Source of the DNA: Acidobacteriota bacterium
GTDB lineage: Bacteria; Acidobacteriota; Terriglobia; Bryobacterales; Bryobacteraceae
DNA length: 8,926 nucleotides
Assembly (NCBI GenBank): GCA_026394095.1
Contig: JAPKYY010000159.1
Span: forward strand, 1-8,926
Reading direction: 5' to 3'
Part shown: one piece after another, positions 1 to 7,555 of the stretch
Layout of the letters: each line of letters opens with the position of its first letter
How positions within the stretch are numbered: position 1 is the stretch's first letter
Notes under the pieces: generated by a model
Databases searched by the model: none
What the model saw: the letters and a program-made list of their open reading frames with translations, nothing else
Told to the model about the DNA's origin: nothing
Position numbers and translations under genes: made by a program

Positions 1-182
1 GCGAACAAGGCTTCCGGCCTGGCATGGCTCATCATCCGAAGTTTAGTGAAGATCCGCATTTCAAGAACAACATTCTGTTCTATGAATACTTCAATGGGGA
101 TTCTGGCCTTGGCCTCGGGGCCTCGCACCAAACCGGCTGGACCGCACTAGTCGCCAAGCTCATGCAGACAATCGACTGCTAG
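1..182 (+). CDS. C-terminal end of a GH63/MGH1-like glycoside hydrolase (partial, 5' end outside window)
   Basis: The reading frame is open from base 3 to a TAG at 180-182 and gives 59 residues. The tail contains [21 protein letters not shown] followed by TALVAKLMQ. This pattern (aromatic-rich FYEYF, then [14 protein letters not shown], then VAKL near the stop) is what I know from the end of the (alpha/alpha)6 catalytic barrel of GH63-type enzymes: bacterial glucosidases and mannosylglycerate hydrolase-like (MGH1-like) proteins. The family hydrolyses alpha-glucosidic or alpha-mannosidic bonds, and the exact substrate cannot be read from this fragment. The catalytic acids, any signal peptide and most of the barrel lie to the left of the window. 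The last 36 bases overlap the 3' end of the phosphatase gene on the opposite strand. Confidence 0.72.
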   Translation, partial: EQGFRPGMAHHPKFSEDPHFKNNILFYEYFNGDSGLGLGASHQTGWTALVAKLMQTIDC

Positions 183-617
183 ATTGCGAACCGCAAGCTC
201 TATGGTCCGGAAACAGGCTTCCAGCTGTTTGGCACTCTGACAGTAAGGATCTTCAATCTCCTTCTTTGCCCCTGGAATCAGCGAAGAAAGGTAGGCTGTT
301 TTGGATCGAACCTCAGGGCTGTCCCTCAAAATAAGATCTTCATTGAGTTCATCCATGATGAAGATCCGGTCGTATTGGCCAAGCAGCTCGCTTGAAGTTC
401 TGGTGGCGCGATGCCCCTCAAGGGAATACCCGAGTTGCTTGGCCATCGCACGCGCATGTGGCTCGGCCCGCTCATCGGGCTGGGCGCGCACACCCGCCGA
501 AGCAAACCTCGTATTCTTCAACTCTGGATGTTGTGAAACTTCGCGACGAAAACAGGCTTCAGCGAAAGCGCTACGCATGATATTGCCATAGCAAACGAAC
601 AAGATGGATTGAGGCAT
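147..617 (-). CDS. Low-molecular-weight protein tyrosine phosphatase family protein
   Basis: A 156-residue protein, the normal length for this small cytoplasmic family. The P-loop is at the N-terminus as [15 protein letters not shown], giving the CX5R(S) signature: nucleophile Cys9, phosphate-binding Arg15 and Ser16. The general-acid loop is Asp123-Pro124-Tyr125 (EDPY), as in the family DPY motif. Phosphatases of this type remove phosphate from protein tyrosine or, in some bacteria, arginine, via a cysteinyl-phosphate intermediate; arsenate reductases share the fold. The usual proline after Arg-Ser is Ala17 here, a minor change. The ATG at 617-615 overlaps the TAA of the upstream aldolase-like gene by one base (TAATG), so translation is probably coupled and the phosphatase is the last gene of the leftward operon. 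No tyrosine kinase is visible, so its target is unknown. Its 3' end overlaps the convergent glycosidase gene by 36 bases. Confidence 0.9.
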   Translation of the reverse strand: MPQSILFVCYGNIMRSAFAEACFRREVSQHPELKNTRFASAGVRAQPDERAEPHARAMAKQLGYSLEGHRATRTSSELLGQYDRIFIMDELNEDLILRDSPEVRSKTAYLSSLIPGAKKEIEDPYCQSAKQLEACFRTIELAVRNLAVDCLHELGD

Positions 618-1708
618 TAGGCTCGTAACCGCGCCAGGATCTCAGATGCTGTCGCTCGCAGCCACGTCTCGTTGACAGCCATTACAAACTGGTCTTCTTT
701 GGGCGAATTCAAAACAACCCCAGCAGCCTGAGCCTTCTTATGAAATGATTCGGCATCTCTTACTTTCAGGAGAAAAAGATTCGTACCATTCGGGATTCGC
801 TTTACCTCAAAACGGCTATCAGCCTTCAGCCCCTCAATTACAGCCTCGGCCGTTTGCACCGCCTTTGCATATCGCGCTGAGAAACCTTGCACTCCATTCA
901 TCGCAATGCCGGCCAAGGGCCAGACCTCATGCTGCCCTCCTCCAAACATACGGCGAGCATGAAAAAGATCCGTCAACAATTTCTTTGGCCCGGCAAGAAC
1001 GGCTCCACTGGCGGCTCCAAAATACTTGTACATCGAGACATAGACTGTGTCGAAAAGACTGGCATAAGAGCGAACCGGCAACCCACTGTAGGCAGCAGCC
1101 ATATAGAGCCGGGCGCCATCGAGATGCAACCCAACACCCTCGCTGCGAGCCCATCCCGAGATCTTCTTCATCTGCTCAAAATCAAATGCCTCACCCGTTT
1201 TGCGGCGTACCGGCGACTCGATCATAATCGCTCCAACGGGAGTCTTAACCCGGCCAGTTGCCGAGCGATTGGCCATGTCTTTGACTTCATCGAGCGTGAA
1301 GGTCGCCCGCCCCGGAGCCAGTGGAATCAAATTCAGGCCGCTTAGCGTCTGGCAGCAATCACCACAATCGTTATAAAGATGAGACTCTGCTTGCACCAGC
1401 ACACGCTTGCGATCTCCAGCGAGCATCCTCACAGCCATGTGATTGGCGAGCGTACCGGTTGGAAACCAAACCGCCATTTCTTTACCCAACTCAGCAGCCA
1501 TGTGAGTTTCCAGCTTTTCAACCACACCACCAAGACCATAATTGTCAGCGGCAATCCCACCAGACAATTTCTGAAGCAACTCGGCGTAGTCAACAGGCGA
1601 CAGCGGAACACCATCACCGATCGCGACAACAGGTAAGACCGGCGCAGTTGCAGGCGCTGCTAGCGCAACTGTAGGCGTTGCCAAAAATCCTCTACGTCTC
1701 ATCACCAT
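617..1708 (-). CDS. Threonine aldolase-like (beta-eliminating lyase family) PLP enzyme with a Tat-type leader
   Basis: A 363-residue fold-type I PLP enzyme related to low-specificity L-threonine aldolase, which splits threonine or allo-threonine into glycine and acetaldehyde. Family marks: PTGTLANH (83-90, PLP phosphate loop), a His in the ESH motif (110) expected to stack on PLP, HLDGARLYMA (195-204) with Asp197 facing the pyridine nitrogen, and SMYKYFGAASGAVLAG with the Schiff-base lysine at Lys228. Arg351 in ETWLRAT may bind the substrate carboxylate. The usual ENTHN stretch is replaced by ESPVRRKTGEAF (164-175), so the substrate may not be threonine. The N-terminus reads MVMRRRGFLATPTVALAAPA: twin arginines with -x-F-L-, then an Ala-rich stretch, a good Tat signal and unusual for this family. 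ATG at 1708 or in-frame Met3 (1702) could be the start; neither has a strong Shine-Dalgarno site. It lies 8 bases after the amidase stop and overlaps the phosphatase start by one base. Confidence 0.82.
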   Translation of the reverse strand: MVMRRRGFLATPTVALAAPATAPVLPVVAIGDGVPLSPVDYAELLQKLSGGIAADNYGLGGVVEKLETHMAAELGKEMAVWFPTGTLANHMAVRMLAGDRKRVLVQAESHLYNDCGDCCQTLSGLNLIPLAPGRATFTLDEVKDMANRSATGRVKTPVGAIMIESPVRRKTGEAFDFEQMKKISGWARSEGVGLHLDGARLYMAAAYSGLPVRSYASLFDTVYVSMYKYFGAASGAVLAGPKKLLTDLFHARRMFGGGQHEVWPLAGIAMNGVQGFSARYAKAVQTAEAVIEGLKADSRFEVKRIPNGTNLFLLKVRDAESFHKKAQAAGVVLNSPKEDQFVMAVNETWLRATASEILARLRA

Positions 1709-1716
1709 AGGATGAC

Positions 1717-3357
1717 TTAAAAGCCAGGTGGCCGCTTGAGATGCCAGTCCGTCGCATCCTGATAAGCCTTGGCAACGCGAGAGAGTTTGCCCTCTTCAAA
1801 AAGATGTCCGGTAAAGAGAAGCCCCAGCCCTTCGTTCTTCGGGAAGCCGCAAGGCACAACAATCTGAGGCTGGCCCGTAAGATTCGTAATCGTCAGCGAG
1901 GGCGAACCGGTAGGCGACACCAGTGCATCGAAACCTCCCAGATACTTCTGAAACTCCCGCATCAGCAGAGTGCGTGCCCGGGCCGCACGGATATATTCAA
2001 CCGCAGGTGTAAGCCGGCTTGAACGAAACGAATTCGGCCAATCGTTCGCCCTTTGGCCCGTCAGCTTTTCTACTCCGCCATTACGAGTCAAGTCGTCAAA
2101 AGCAGCGCCAGCTTCAGCATTCAACATCAGCACCAGATCCCCTGCCGGGAACTCAGGTAACTTCGTATCCACCAGTTGCATCCCGGTCCTGGCCAGAGCC
2201 GCCAGTGCATCCTCGTAATGTTTCTTGCGCCCTTCATCATTGATCCGCGCGAAGTTGTCTCGCAGGACACCAATCTTCAACTTTTGAACTGGCGCAGTGG
2301 CTTCCCAATGCACCGGGGCCGGATAGCGAGCCGACATATCCTTACCGTCCGGGCCATCGATTACGCGCAGCACAAGCATGCAATCTTCCACCGTGCGGCA
2401 AATCGGCCCAATCTTGTCCATCGTCCAAGAAAGCGCCATCGCCCCTGTCCGCGGCACACGTCCAAAGGTAGGCCGCAAACCAGTCACTCCACAACGAGTC
2501 GACGGCGTGACAATCGAACCCAATGTCTCCGTGCCCAGCGAGAAGGCAACCAACCCGGCAGCCGTAGCCGAAGCCGATCCAGCCGAAGATCCCGAAGAGG
2601 TCTGCTCGATATTCCAGGGAGTCTTGGTGTTGCCTCCAAACCAGACGCCTCCCATCGCCAGCGACCCCATCGAGAGCTTCGCACAAAGCACAGCTCCAGC
2701 CGCCGTCAGTCGTTCAATCACCGTGGCGGTGTAATCAAAGCTCTGATCCTTGTATGGCTCAGCACCCCAGGTCGTCTTATAGCCCTTAACCGCAAATAGA
2801 TCCTTCGCTCCATACGGCAGCCCATGTAGAGGCCCATGATACTTGCCTCGTTTGAGATCGAGGTCAGCCTGCCTGGCCTGCTCAAGCGCAAGCTCTTCGG
2901 TCAATGTAATAGTGCACAAGAGGGTCGGCGAATGCTTCTTCAGCCGCGCGAGGTACATCTGGGTGAGATCCATCGAGCTGATCCGTTTGCTACGAATCAA
3001 AACACCAAGATGAGTCACCGGCCAAAAGGCAAGATCCTCGATATTTTTCCAAGTGGGCAGATTCTTTAGCTTCGTAGGCTTAAACTTCGCCTTCCCCGAA
3101 GGCAAAGTCATCCCTGAGATCATCGGCGAAAAACTGATCGCCGGCTCGGTCTCGCAAGGAATTTCGATCTTCCGCAAACTCGCATAATTGGCCAGGGCAC
3201 GAGTGATGCTTGGCAGCATCATATCGAGCTGCTCATCCTTGAACTCAAGCCCCAGCAGCGAGAGATTCTGTTTCACCAACTCGCGGGTTGGTTGCGTCTC
3301 GGCCGCCATCAATGTGGCAAGCGCTGGAATGAATTGGGCAATAGTTCTGCGTGTCAT
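1717..3357 (-). CDS. Amidase-signature family hydrolase with a probable Tat leader
   Basis: A 546-residue amidase-signature enzyme, the family that includes GatA, fatty acid amide hydrolase and bacterial amidases; these hydrolyse carboxamides to the acid plus ammonia or an amine. The Ser-cisSer-Lys triad can be assigned: Lys185 in LPYGAKDLF, cis-Ser257 in SSGSSAGSA, and nucleophile Ser281 in ETLGSIVTPS. The 24-residue spacing between the serines matches the family. The common GGSIR around the nucleophile is LGSIV here, seen in a non-GatA branch. About 100 residues precede the catalytic core, starting with MTRRTIAQFIPALATLMAAE: twin arginines and a hydrophobic stretch ending in Ala-Ala, a plausible though short Tat leader. 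The C-terminus ends with AYQDATDWHLKRPPGF. The ATG overlaps the TGA of the upstream synthase-like gene by four bases (ATGA). There is no GatB or GatC partner nearby, so a role in Glu-tRNA amidation is unlikely. The natural amide is not known. Confidence 0.88.
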   Translation of the reverse strand: MTRRTIAQFIPALATLMAAETQPTRELVKQNLSLLGLEFKDEQLDMMLPSITRALANYASLRKIEIPCETEPAISFSPMISGMTLPSGKAKFKPTKLKNLPTWKNIEDLAFWPVTHLGVLIRSKRISSMDLTQMYLARLKKHSPTLLCTITLTEELALEQARQADLDLKRGKYHGPLHGLPYGAKDLFAVKGYKTTWGAEPYKDQSFDYTATVIERLTAAGAVLCAKLSMGSLAMGGVWFGGNTKTPWNIEQTSSGSSAGSASATAAGLVAFSLGTETLGSIVTPSTRCGVTGLRPTFGRVPRTGAMALSWTMDKIGPICRTVEDCMLVLRVIDGPDGKDMSARYPAPVHWEATAPVQKLKIGVLRDNFARINDEGRKKHYEDALAALARTGMQLVDTKLPEFPAGDLVLMLNAEAGAAFDDLTRNGGVEKLTGQRANDWPNSFRSSRLTPAVEYIRAARARTLLMREFQKYLGGFDALVSPTGSPSLTITNLTGQPQIVVPCGFPKNEGLGLLFTGHLFEEGKLSRVAKAYQDATDWHLKRPPGF

Positions 3358-4535
3358 CGGGGGAAGAGAGGCGAATAGGCTTCGAGGTATTTGAGTCCGG
3401 CACCGGTGTTGTAGATGACAATTTTTTCGCTCGACTTGAGAAAGCCTGAGCCGATCAATCGTCGAACCGCAGCCACACAGGCCGCTCCTTCAGGAGCAAC
3501 AAACATACCTTCCAGCTTCGCCAGCTCCACTCCTGCGGCCAGGGCTTCCTCATCCGAGATTGCAATCGCCGTGCCACCAGACTCCCGAACCGCCCTCAAA
3601 ATCAAAAAGTCTCCCAACGGCTTGGGCACACGAAGGCCACTCGAAACTGTTTGTGCATTTTCAAAGAACACACTTCGCTCGGCGCCCGACTCGAAAGCCT
3701 TAACCATCGGCTGGCAGCCTTCGGCTTGCACGACGATCATCTTCGGCCTGCGTCCGGGCAAAATCCAGCCCAGCGCTTCCATCTCCTCAAAGGCCTTCCA
3801 CATCCCGATCAAGCCAACGCCTCCGCCGGTCGGATACAAAATCACATCCGGCAATCGCCACTGCAACTGTTCGGCAAGCTCATAGCCCATCGTCTTCTTG
3901 CCTTCAATGCGATAGGGCTCTTTGAGGGTCGAAACCTCAAACCAGCCCTCTTCAGCCTTCCGCTCGGCAACGATCTTGGCGCAATCGCTAATCAATCCGT
4001 CCACCAGCGTCACGTGAGCGCCAAACGCCTTGCACTCGATGTAATTCGAGTGCGGGACATCCTGAGGCATGAAGATATGACATTCAATACCAGCCGCCGC
4101 AGCATAAGCAGCAGACGCACTGGCCGCATTCCCGGCGGATGGAATCGCAATCTTCTGGATACCCAACTCTTTACACATCGAGATCGCACAAGACAACCCG
4201 CGAGCCTTAAAGCTAGCCGTCGGGTTCAGCCCTTCATCCTTCACCCAAAGATCACTCGCGCCAACTGCTGCTCCAAGACGATTCGTACGCACCAGCGCTG
4301 TCATCCCTTCGCCCAGCGTCACAATGCTCGACGGCTTCGCAACCGGCAACACAGGCGCGTAGCGCCACATATTGGAAGGACCTGAAGAGATCCATTCTCG
4401 GTTCCACCCGTCGCGGGCTTTCTCCAGGTCATAACGGACCAGAAGAGGCCAGCCGTCGGGAGACAGATTCATTACTTCACCGGCAGGAAAGGTTTTGCCT
4501 GTGCCGGAACATTCGAGGTGAGAGACGGTGGTCAT
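3354..4535 (-). CDS. Threonine synthase-like PLP-dependent enzyme
   Basis: A 393-residue fold-type II PLP enzyme. Threonine synthase converts O-phosphohomoserine to threonine and phosphate in the cytoplasm. The PLP lysine is Lys110 in NPTASFKARGL, the substrate loop is SAGNAASASAAYA (133-145), and the Gly-rich phosphate-binding loop is PTGGGVGLIGMW (235-246). APEGAACVAA (347-356) and the NTGAGLKY end (376-383) are also typical. The N-terminal segment HLECSGTGKTFPAGE...LLVRYDLEKA (6-40) aligns with the small zinc-ribbon-like head of this family but keeps only Cys9, so metal binding is probably lost. Family members often have FKDRG after the lysine; this one has FKARG, which leaves room for another beta-replacement or elimination reaction such as threonine dehydratase-like chemistry. 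No signal peptide is visible. This is the first gene of the leftward operon; its ATG has no clear Shine-Dalgarno sequence. No homoserine kinase or homoserine dehydrogenase gene is in view to confirm a threonine-biosynthetic role. Confidence 0.8.
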   Translation of the reverse strand: MTTVSHLECSGTGKTFPAGEVMNLSPDGWPLLVRYDLEKARDGWNREWISSGPSNMWRYAPVLPVAKPSSIVTLGEGMTALVRTNRLGAAVGASDLWVKDEGLNPTASFKARGLSCAISMCKELGIQKIAIPSAGNAASASAAYAAAAGIECHIFMPQDVPHSNYIECKAFGAHVTLVDGLISDCAKIVAERKAEEGWFEVSTLKEPYRIEGKKTMGYELAEQLQWRLPDVILYPTGGGVGLIGMWKAFEEMEALGWILPGRRPKMIVVQAEGCQPMVKAFESGAERSVFFENAQTVSSGLRVPKPLGDFLILRAVRESGGTAIAISDEEALAAGVELAKLEGMFVAPEGAACVAAVRRLIGSGFLKSSEKIVIYNTGAGLKYLEAYSPLFPR

Positions 4536-4567
4536 TGTAGAGGGTAAAGAGCTATAGTAACGAAATC
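4536..4567. promoter_or_regulatory. Divergent intergenic region with overlapping -10-like elements
   Basis: These 32 bases are all that separates the leftward operon from the rightward peptidase gene, so both promoters must lie here or inside the coding starts. On the plus strand TATAGT (4553-4558) matches the -10 consensus at five of six bases and sits nine bases before the peptidase ATG. A weak TGGTCA (4529-4534) is 18 bases upstream of it. On the minus strand TACTAT (4559-4554) overlaps the same bases, with a weak TAGAGA 17 bases upstream inside the peptidase gene. Neither ATG has a Shine-Dalgarno match at the normal distance, so leaderless or nearly leaderless transcripts are possible. 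The element matches are seen; their use is inference. Confidence 0.33.
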
Positions 4568-7507
4568 ATGAATCGGTCTCTATTTGCTCTTGCATTTGCC
4601 GCTGCATTTGCCTTCGCTCAACAGAAGCAGGACGAAGCCTATACCGCCAAAATCCGCGAGTTCACCACCGACAAAATGTTCCTAACCGAACTGGTCGATC
4701 ATCTCCCTGAGGGCGGTAAAATCCCAAGCCCGGAGAAGGTCCTCGGCTACATCGCCGGTACGCCATTCAAGCTGACGCATGCCGCAAATGTGCACAAGTA
4801 CTTTCGTGCCCTGGGTGGTGCTTCCCCAAGAGTAAAGGTATTCTCGATCGGCAACTCCGAAGAAGGCCGCGAAATGATCGTCGCCTGCATCTCCGACGAA
4901 GCCAACCTGGCAAAGCTTGAGCGCAACAAGGAACTCATGTCGAAGCTGGCCGACCCGCGCAAAATGGACAACGCCGCAGCACAGGCCGCCATGAAGGAAG
5001 TCGTTCCCATGTACTGGCTCACCGGCTCCCTACACTCGACAGAAACGGGCAGCCCTGAAATGCTCATGGAACTCGCCTACCGCCTCGCTGTCGAAGACAC
5101 CCCCTTCATCGAGACCATCCGCAAGAACATGATCGTCATGATCACCCCGGTCTCTGACGTCGATGGCCGCGAGCGTATGGTCGATCTCTACAACTGGAAG
5201 CGTGCCCACGAAAAGCAGGCCGCCCCCAGCCTTATCTACTGGGGCAAGTACGTCGCCCACGACAACAACCGCGACGGCATGAGCCTCTCCCTCGCCCTCA
5301 CCCGCAACGTCTGGAAGACCTTCTTCGACTTCCATCCCCTCGTGCTTCATGACCTTCACGAGAGCGTTCCCTTCCTTTACGTCTCCACTGGCATGGGCCC
5401 ATACAACGCCTGGTACGACCCGATCCTGATCAGCGAATGGCAAAAGCTCGCCTATCACGAAGTAGAGGAGATGACAAAGCGAGGCGTGCCCGGCGTCTGG
5501 ACCCACGGATTCTACGACGGCTGGGCGGCCAACTACATGTTCCTCGCGGCCAACGGCCACAACGCCATCGGCCGCTTATATGAAACCTTTGGCAACGGTG
5601 GTGCCGACACCAGAATGCGCACAGTCCCCAATACCTCCACAACCCGCACCTGGTTCCGCCCCAATCCTCCTCTTCCGCAAGTGAACTGGAGCATCCGCAA
5701 CAACGTCAACATGCAACAAAGCGGCGTGCTCTTCGCCCTCAACTTCACTGCCCGCAACAAGATGGAGTTTCTCAACAACTTCTACCAGAAGGGCCAGCGC
5801 AGTATCGCCAAGGCAAGCACAGAAGGCCCTGCTGCCTACGTTGTACCCGGTGACACTCCTCGCCCTGGCCTCGCCGCAGACCTCATGAAGATCATGGACC
5901 TGCAAGGCGTAGAAGTACACCGTCTCGACGCTACCGCCGAGATCACTACCAAGACAGGCAAGCGCAGTTTCCCGGCAGGCAGTTACGTCGTGCGTATGGA
6001 TCAGCCCTACTCACGCATGGCCGACATGCTACTCGACTTGCAGTACTACAACGTTAACGACACCAACCCCTATGACGACACCGGCTGGAGCCTCGGCTAT
6101 CTTCGCAATGTAGAGACGGTTCGTGTCACCGACGGCGCGATTCTCAAAGCCCCAATGACTATGGTGAAGGGGGTTCCCCAACTTACGACAACCTTCAACG
6201 GCACAAGTTCAGCCAAGGCCTGGGTCATTCCTCACACGGCCGACAACAATCTCGCCAGCTTCCGCTTTGCGCTTAAAGATGTAAAGATGTGGTCTGCAGA
6301 GGCGGCCTTTGAAGCAGCAGGCACCAAGTTCGGCCCCGGAGCAGTCATCATCCCGGCAGAGAATGTAGCTCAGGCGAAAGTAGTGGAAGCAGCCAAAGGC
6401 CTCGGCCTCAAAATCACCTCTGTAGATACGCTTCCAACCGTCGCCAAACACGAACTCGCCGCTCCAAGGATCGCACTCGTCCATACCTGGACCAGCACGC
6501 AGAACGAAGGTTGGGTTCGTTTGGCTCTTGAAGCAGCCAAAGTTCCCTACGACTACATCAGCGACCAGAAGGTGGCGCAAATCAGCGACCTCCGCTCGAA
6601 GTACGATGTGATTCTCTGGGGCCCGATCAGCGGAACCAGCCAACGCATCGTCAACGGCATCCCCAAGCGTGAAGGCGAACCAGCCATCCCCTGGAAGTCC
6701 TCTGAACTCACCCCCAGCTTCGCCACTGGGCCAGACCAGACCGACGACATCCGCGGGGGTATGGGCCTCGAAGGCGTTCTCAATCTGCGCCGCTTCGTAG
6801 AAGCCGGAGGCCTCTTCATGACAATCGGCTCAAACGCCTCGATCCCTATCGATTACGGCATGATTGACGGAGTCAACATCGTCCCTACCCGTGAACTCCA
6901 GGTGCGCGGCAGCGTCGTCATGAGCCAGGTCACCGACAAACTAAGCCCCATCGTTTACGGCTATGACGAAAAGGTCCCGGTATATTTCAATGTTGCTCCT
7001 GTCTTCCAGGTCAGCACCACCGGCGGAATGGCCGGGGGGAGCCGAGGCCAGGCAGCAGGCCCAGCCAGTCGTCCCACCGGTCGCGGAGGCATCAACGACC
7101 CAGACGTCGTCCAGGCTCGGCCCTACCAGGAACCACCTCGCCAGCCAGTAGTTCGCCCCGGCGAAGAGCCCCCGATCAGCGCCGAAATCGCCGAGGCCAT
7201 GCGAGCCTACATCCCACCCTCGGATATGACTCCACGCGTCGTAATGAAGTTCTCTCCAGCCAACGAACTCCTGATCAGTGGCATGCTCGCCGGTGGCCAG
7301 GAACTCGCCGGCCGGCCCGTGGTCGTGGACGTCCCTGTTGGCAAGGGCCACGTGGTTCTCTTCGCCAACAACCCCCTGTGGCGGCAGCAAACTCAGGGCA
7401 GTTGGTTCCTGGTATTCAACGCCGCCATGAACTACGCAAATCTCAATGCGGGCCGGGTCAAAACCCCGCCGACCACTGGATCTGGCGCAGAAGATGAGGA
7501 TCAGTAA
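4568..7507 (+). CDS. Large secreted M14-type zinc carboxypeptidase homologue with C-terminal amidotransferase-like domain
   Basis: A 979-residue exported protein. MNRSLFALAFAAAFAFA is a Sec signal peptide with likely cleavage after AFA (residue 17). Residues from about 60 to 345 resemble the M14 zinc carboxypeptidase fold. HSTE (His156, Glu159) gives the HxxE zinc pair, Asn234-Arg235 in DNNRDG matches the NR substrate-carboxylate motif, His264 in LHDLHES is the likely third zinc ligand, and Glu339 in RLYETFGN is the best candidate for the catalytic glutamate. Residues from about 630 to 770 (RIALVHTWTSTQNEGW...FVEAGGLFMTIGSN) and 920-955 (GKGHVVLFANNPLWR...FNAAMNY) look like a class I glutamine amidotransferase/ThuA-like alpha-beta domain, common at the end of these large proteins. 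A Gly/Pro/Arg-rich stretch at 818-870 looks like a disordered linker or loop. The protein is probably periplasmic or released and would trim peptides; the substrate is unknown. The family usually has about 300-400 residues, so the extra 600 are accessory. Confidence 0.85.
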   Translation: MNRSLFALAFAAAFAFAQQKQDEAYTAKIREFTTDKMFLTELVDHLPEGGKIPSPEKVLGYIAGTPFKLTHAANVHKYFRALGGASPRVKVFSIGNSEEGREMIVACISDEANLAKLERNKELMSKLADPRKMDNAAAQAAMKEVVPMYWLTGSLHSTETGSPEMLMELAYRLAVEDTPFIETIRKNMIVMITPVSDVDGRERMVDLYNWKRAHEKQAAPSLIYWGKYVAHDNNRDGMSLSLALTRNVWKTFFDFHPLVLHDLHESVPFLYVSTGMGPYNAWYDPILISEWQKLAYHEVEEMTKRGVPGVWTHGFYDGWAANYMFLAANGHNAIGRLYETFGNGGADTRMRTVPNTSTTRTWFRPNPPLPQVNWSIRNNVNMQQSGVLFALNFTARNKMEFLNNFYQKGQRSIAKASTEGPAAYVVPGDTPRPGLAADLMKIMDLQGVEVHRLDATAEITTKTGKRSFPAGSYVVRMDQPYSRMADMLLDLQYYNVNDTNPYDDTGWSLGYLRNVETVRVTDGAILKAPMTMVKGVPQLTTTFNGTSSAKAWVIPHTADNNLASFRFALKDVKMWSAEAAFEAAGTKFGPGAVIIPAENVAQAKVVEAAKGLGLKITSVDTLPTVAKHELAAPRIALVHTWTSTQNEGWVRLALEAAKVPYDYISDQKVAQISDLRSKYDVILWGPISGTSQRIVNGIPKREGEPAIPWKSSELTPSFATGPDQTDDIRGGMGLEGVLNLRRFVEAGGLFMTIGSNASIPIDYGMIDGVNIVPTRELQVRGSVVMSQVTDKLSPIVYGYDEKVPVYFNVAPVFQVSTTGGMAGGSRGQAAGPASRPTGRGGINDPDVVQARPYQEPPRQPVVRPGEEPPISAEIAEAMRAYIPPSDMTPRVVMKFSPANELLISGMLAGGQELAGRPVVVDVPVGKGHVVLFANNPLWRQQTQGSWFLVFNAAMNYANLNAGRVKTPPTTGSGAEDEDQ

Positions 7508-7555
7508 AGTCTGAGTCCACGAATCGCAGGGTCTGCACGTCTATGCTGATGAGCT

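Noticed and set aside
147..617. Arsenate reductase (ArsC) as the identity of the small phosphatase
   Set aside because: The protein has the CX5RS loop and the EDPY acid loop of phosphatases, I see none of the later paired cysteines arranged as in thioredoxin-linked ArsC, and no ars genes are nearby.
2176..2799. A 207-codon open frame on the plus strand inside the amidase gene
   Set aside because: Its translation is a run of Arg, Ser and His with no domain signal, and the minus-strand amidase with its full catalytic triad explains the same bases.
3651..4385. A 244-codon open frame on the plus strand opposite the threonine synthase-like gene
   Set aside because: The Arg/His-rich translation shows no family motif, and the minus-strand protein has clear PLP-enzyme motifs throughout.
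5030..5560. A 176-codon open frame on the minus strand inside the peptidase gene
   Set aside because: Its protein is Val/Gly/Asp/Glu-rich with no recognisable motif, and it is the expected antisense by-product of a gene with C-rich third codon positions. The plus-strand frame has strong family motifs over the same bases.
7508..7555. Possible terminator between the peptidase and transglycosylase genes
   Set aside because: I found no GC-rich inverted repeat followed by a T run in these 48 bases, so read-through or an undetected promoter is equally possible.
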